Below, piece after piece: positions 5,352-5,794 of a DNA stretch of 5,794 nucleotides. The notes under the pieces are model-generated. The model made no database searches. It was not told the DNA's origin and was given only the letters and a program-made list of their open reading frames with translations. Every line of letters starts with the position of its first letter. The first letter of the stretch is position 1. The DNA comes from Armatimonadota bacterium (lineage in GTDB: Bacteria; Actinomycetota; Acidimicrobiia; Spongiisociales; UBA5794), in contig QQUL01000296.1 in the NCBI GenBank assembly GCA_008501565.1, positions 1 to 5,794 of the forward strand, in the 5' to 3' direction. The position numbers were made by a program, and so were the translations under genes.

Positions 5352-5794
5352 TCAGTCGGCCTGAGGTGCGATGAATCCTCCGATGCCCGCCCACACTTCT
5401 GCCGCGGCGGTTGATGCGAGGAAGCTGACGAGTTCCCATGTCTCGTCCCGGTTCGTCATGGCAGGCGACCTCGCCGCCGATGAGGATAGGTGGATCACCG
5501 CGAGCGGAGGGGAGCACGAACACGTCGACGTCACCGTACTCGTCGAACACGTCCGGGCGGTACCACACGAGGCTCTTGACGTTGACGCGGAAAGGGACAC
5601 CGTCGAGTCCGCGGTCGGTGGTGACGGCCTCGACGACTGAGGGTAGGATTGATTCGGTATCGGCTTTCCGGACGTTCGTGCGGAGTGGGACGACGAAACC
5701 TGCGGTTGCCAGTTCGGCGAGGAGCCCGGTTTGCGGGAAGAGTGCGATGTCGGGTGGATGGCCTTCGTCTGCACGGTCCCGGATGTCGCCGATG
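5352..5794 (-). pseudogene. decayed ABC-transporter solute-binding protein gene (sugar type), partial
   Basis: Reading leftward from the window edge (frame with codon start at 5793), the protein shows typical family-1 extracellular solute-binding blocks: PDIALFPQTGLLAELA, FVVPL, GVPFRVNVKSLVWYRPDVFDEYG. At about 5533 it jumps to DVDVFVLP and GDPPILIGGEVA, a block that in intact proteins lies much further downstream, so a large central segment (my estimate is well over 100 residues) is deleted in frame. One extra base at about 5463 then shifts the frame; the family resumes as AMTNRDETWELVSFLAS and AEVWAGIGGFIAPQAD before a TGA at 5352-5354. Intact relatives continue roughly 100 residues beyond GGFI. 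With three lesions it cannot encode a working protein. The signal peptide and start lie outside the window. An intact gene would be a lipoprotein or secreted substrate binder for an ABC importer of a saccharide or glycoside. Confidence 0.8.

Noticed and set aside
5323..5568. 81-codon minus-strand frame at the right end
   Set aside because: It is the out-of-frame continuation of the broken solute-binding protein gene, not a separate gene.
1..5794. tRNA, rRNA, CRISPR array or phage defence genes
   Set aside because: I found no cloverleaf, no regularly spaced repeats and no defence-related protein motifs on reading both strands.

Overview
The window looks like accessory DNA from an actinobacterium. 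The coding regions are moderately GC-rich, the starts include GTG and TTG, Shine-Dalgarno (SD) sites are GGAGG-like, and the protein families (FCD-type GntR regulator, N-carbamoylsarcosine amidase-like cysteine hydrolase, sugar-type ABC binding protein) are common in Rhodococcus, Mycolicibacterium, Arthrobacter and relatives. The genus cannot be fixed from the sequence alone.

Left part (1-2749): two divergent transcription units meet at a short control region (about 2261-2314). Leftward runs an isochorismatase-superfamily cysteine hydrolase (2260-1589), then a full-length aldehyde dehydrogenase (1592-114). They overlap by four bases and are probably translationally coupled. A 16-bp bulged inverted repeat lies just past the dehydrogenase stop, and a possible next leftward gene begins at 100 and leaves the window. 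Rightward run a VOC/glyoxalase-fold protein (2315-2749) and a zinc-dependent medium-chain dehydrogenase (2793-3911). The control region holds two adjacent palindromes; one, centred on TGTATACA, fits the general operator style of GntR/FadR regulators and touches the SD of the VOC gene.

Middle part (3912-4480): no intact gene. Inverted ends at 3937-3953 and 4289-4307 agree in 17 of 19 aligned positions and bound about 370 bp that looks like an internally deleted insertion sequence or MITE-like element. Its left end carries a hairpin that buries the SD of a 38-codon ORF.

Right part (4481-5794): an FCD-type GntR regulator reads rightward, followed by about 190 bp with no convincing gene. A leftward ABC-transporter solute-binding protein gene then enters from the right edge. 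It is a pseudogene, with a large internal deletion, a one-base frameshift and a missing C-terminal part.

Taken together, the alcohol dehydrogenase, aldehyde dehydrogenase, amide/cysteine hydrolase, VOC protein and GntR regulator suggest a small catabolic module taking an alcohol or aldehyde, possibly with an amide or carbamoyl group, to a carboxylic acid. The substrate is unknown. The transporter relic and the transposon-like relic show that the locus has been rearranged and decayed. No known defence system, CRISPR array or RNA gene was seen.
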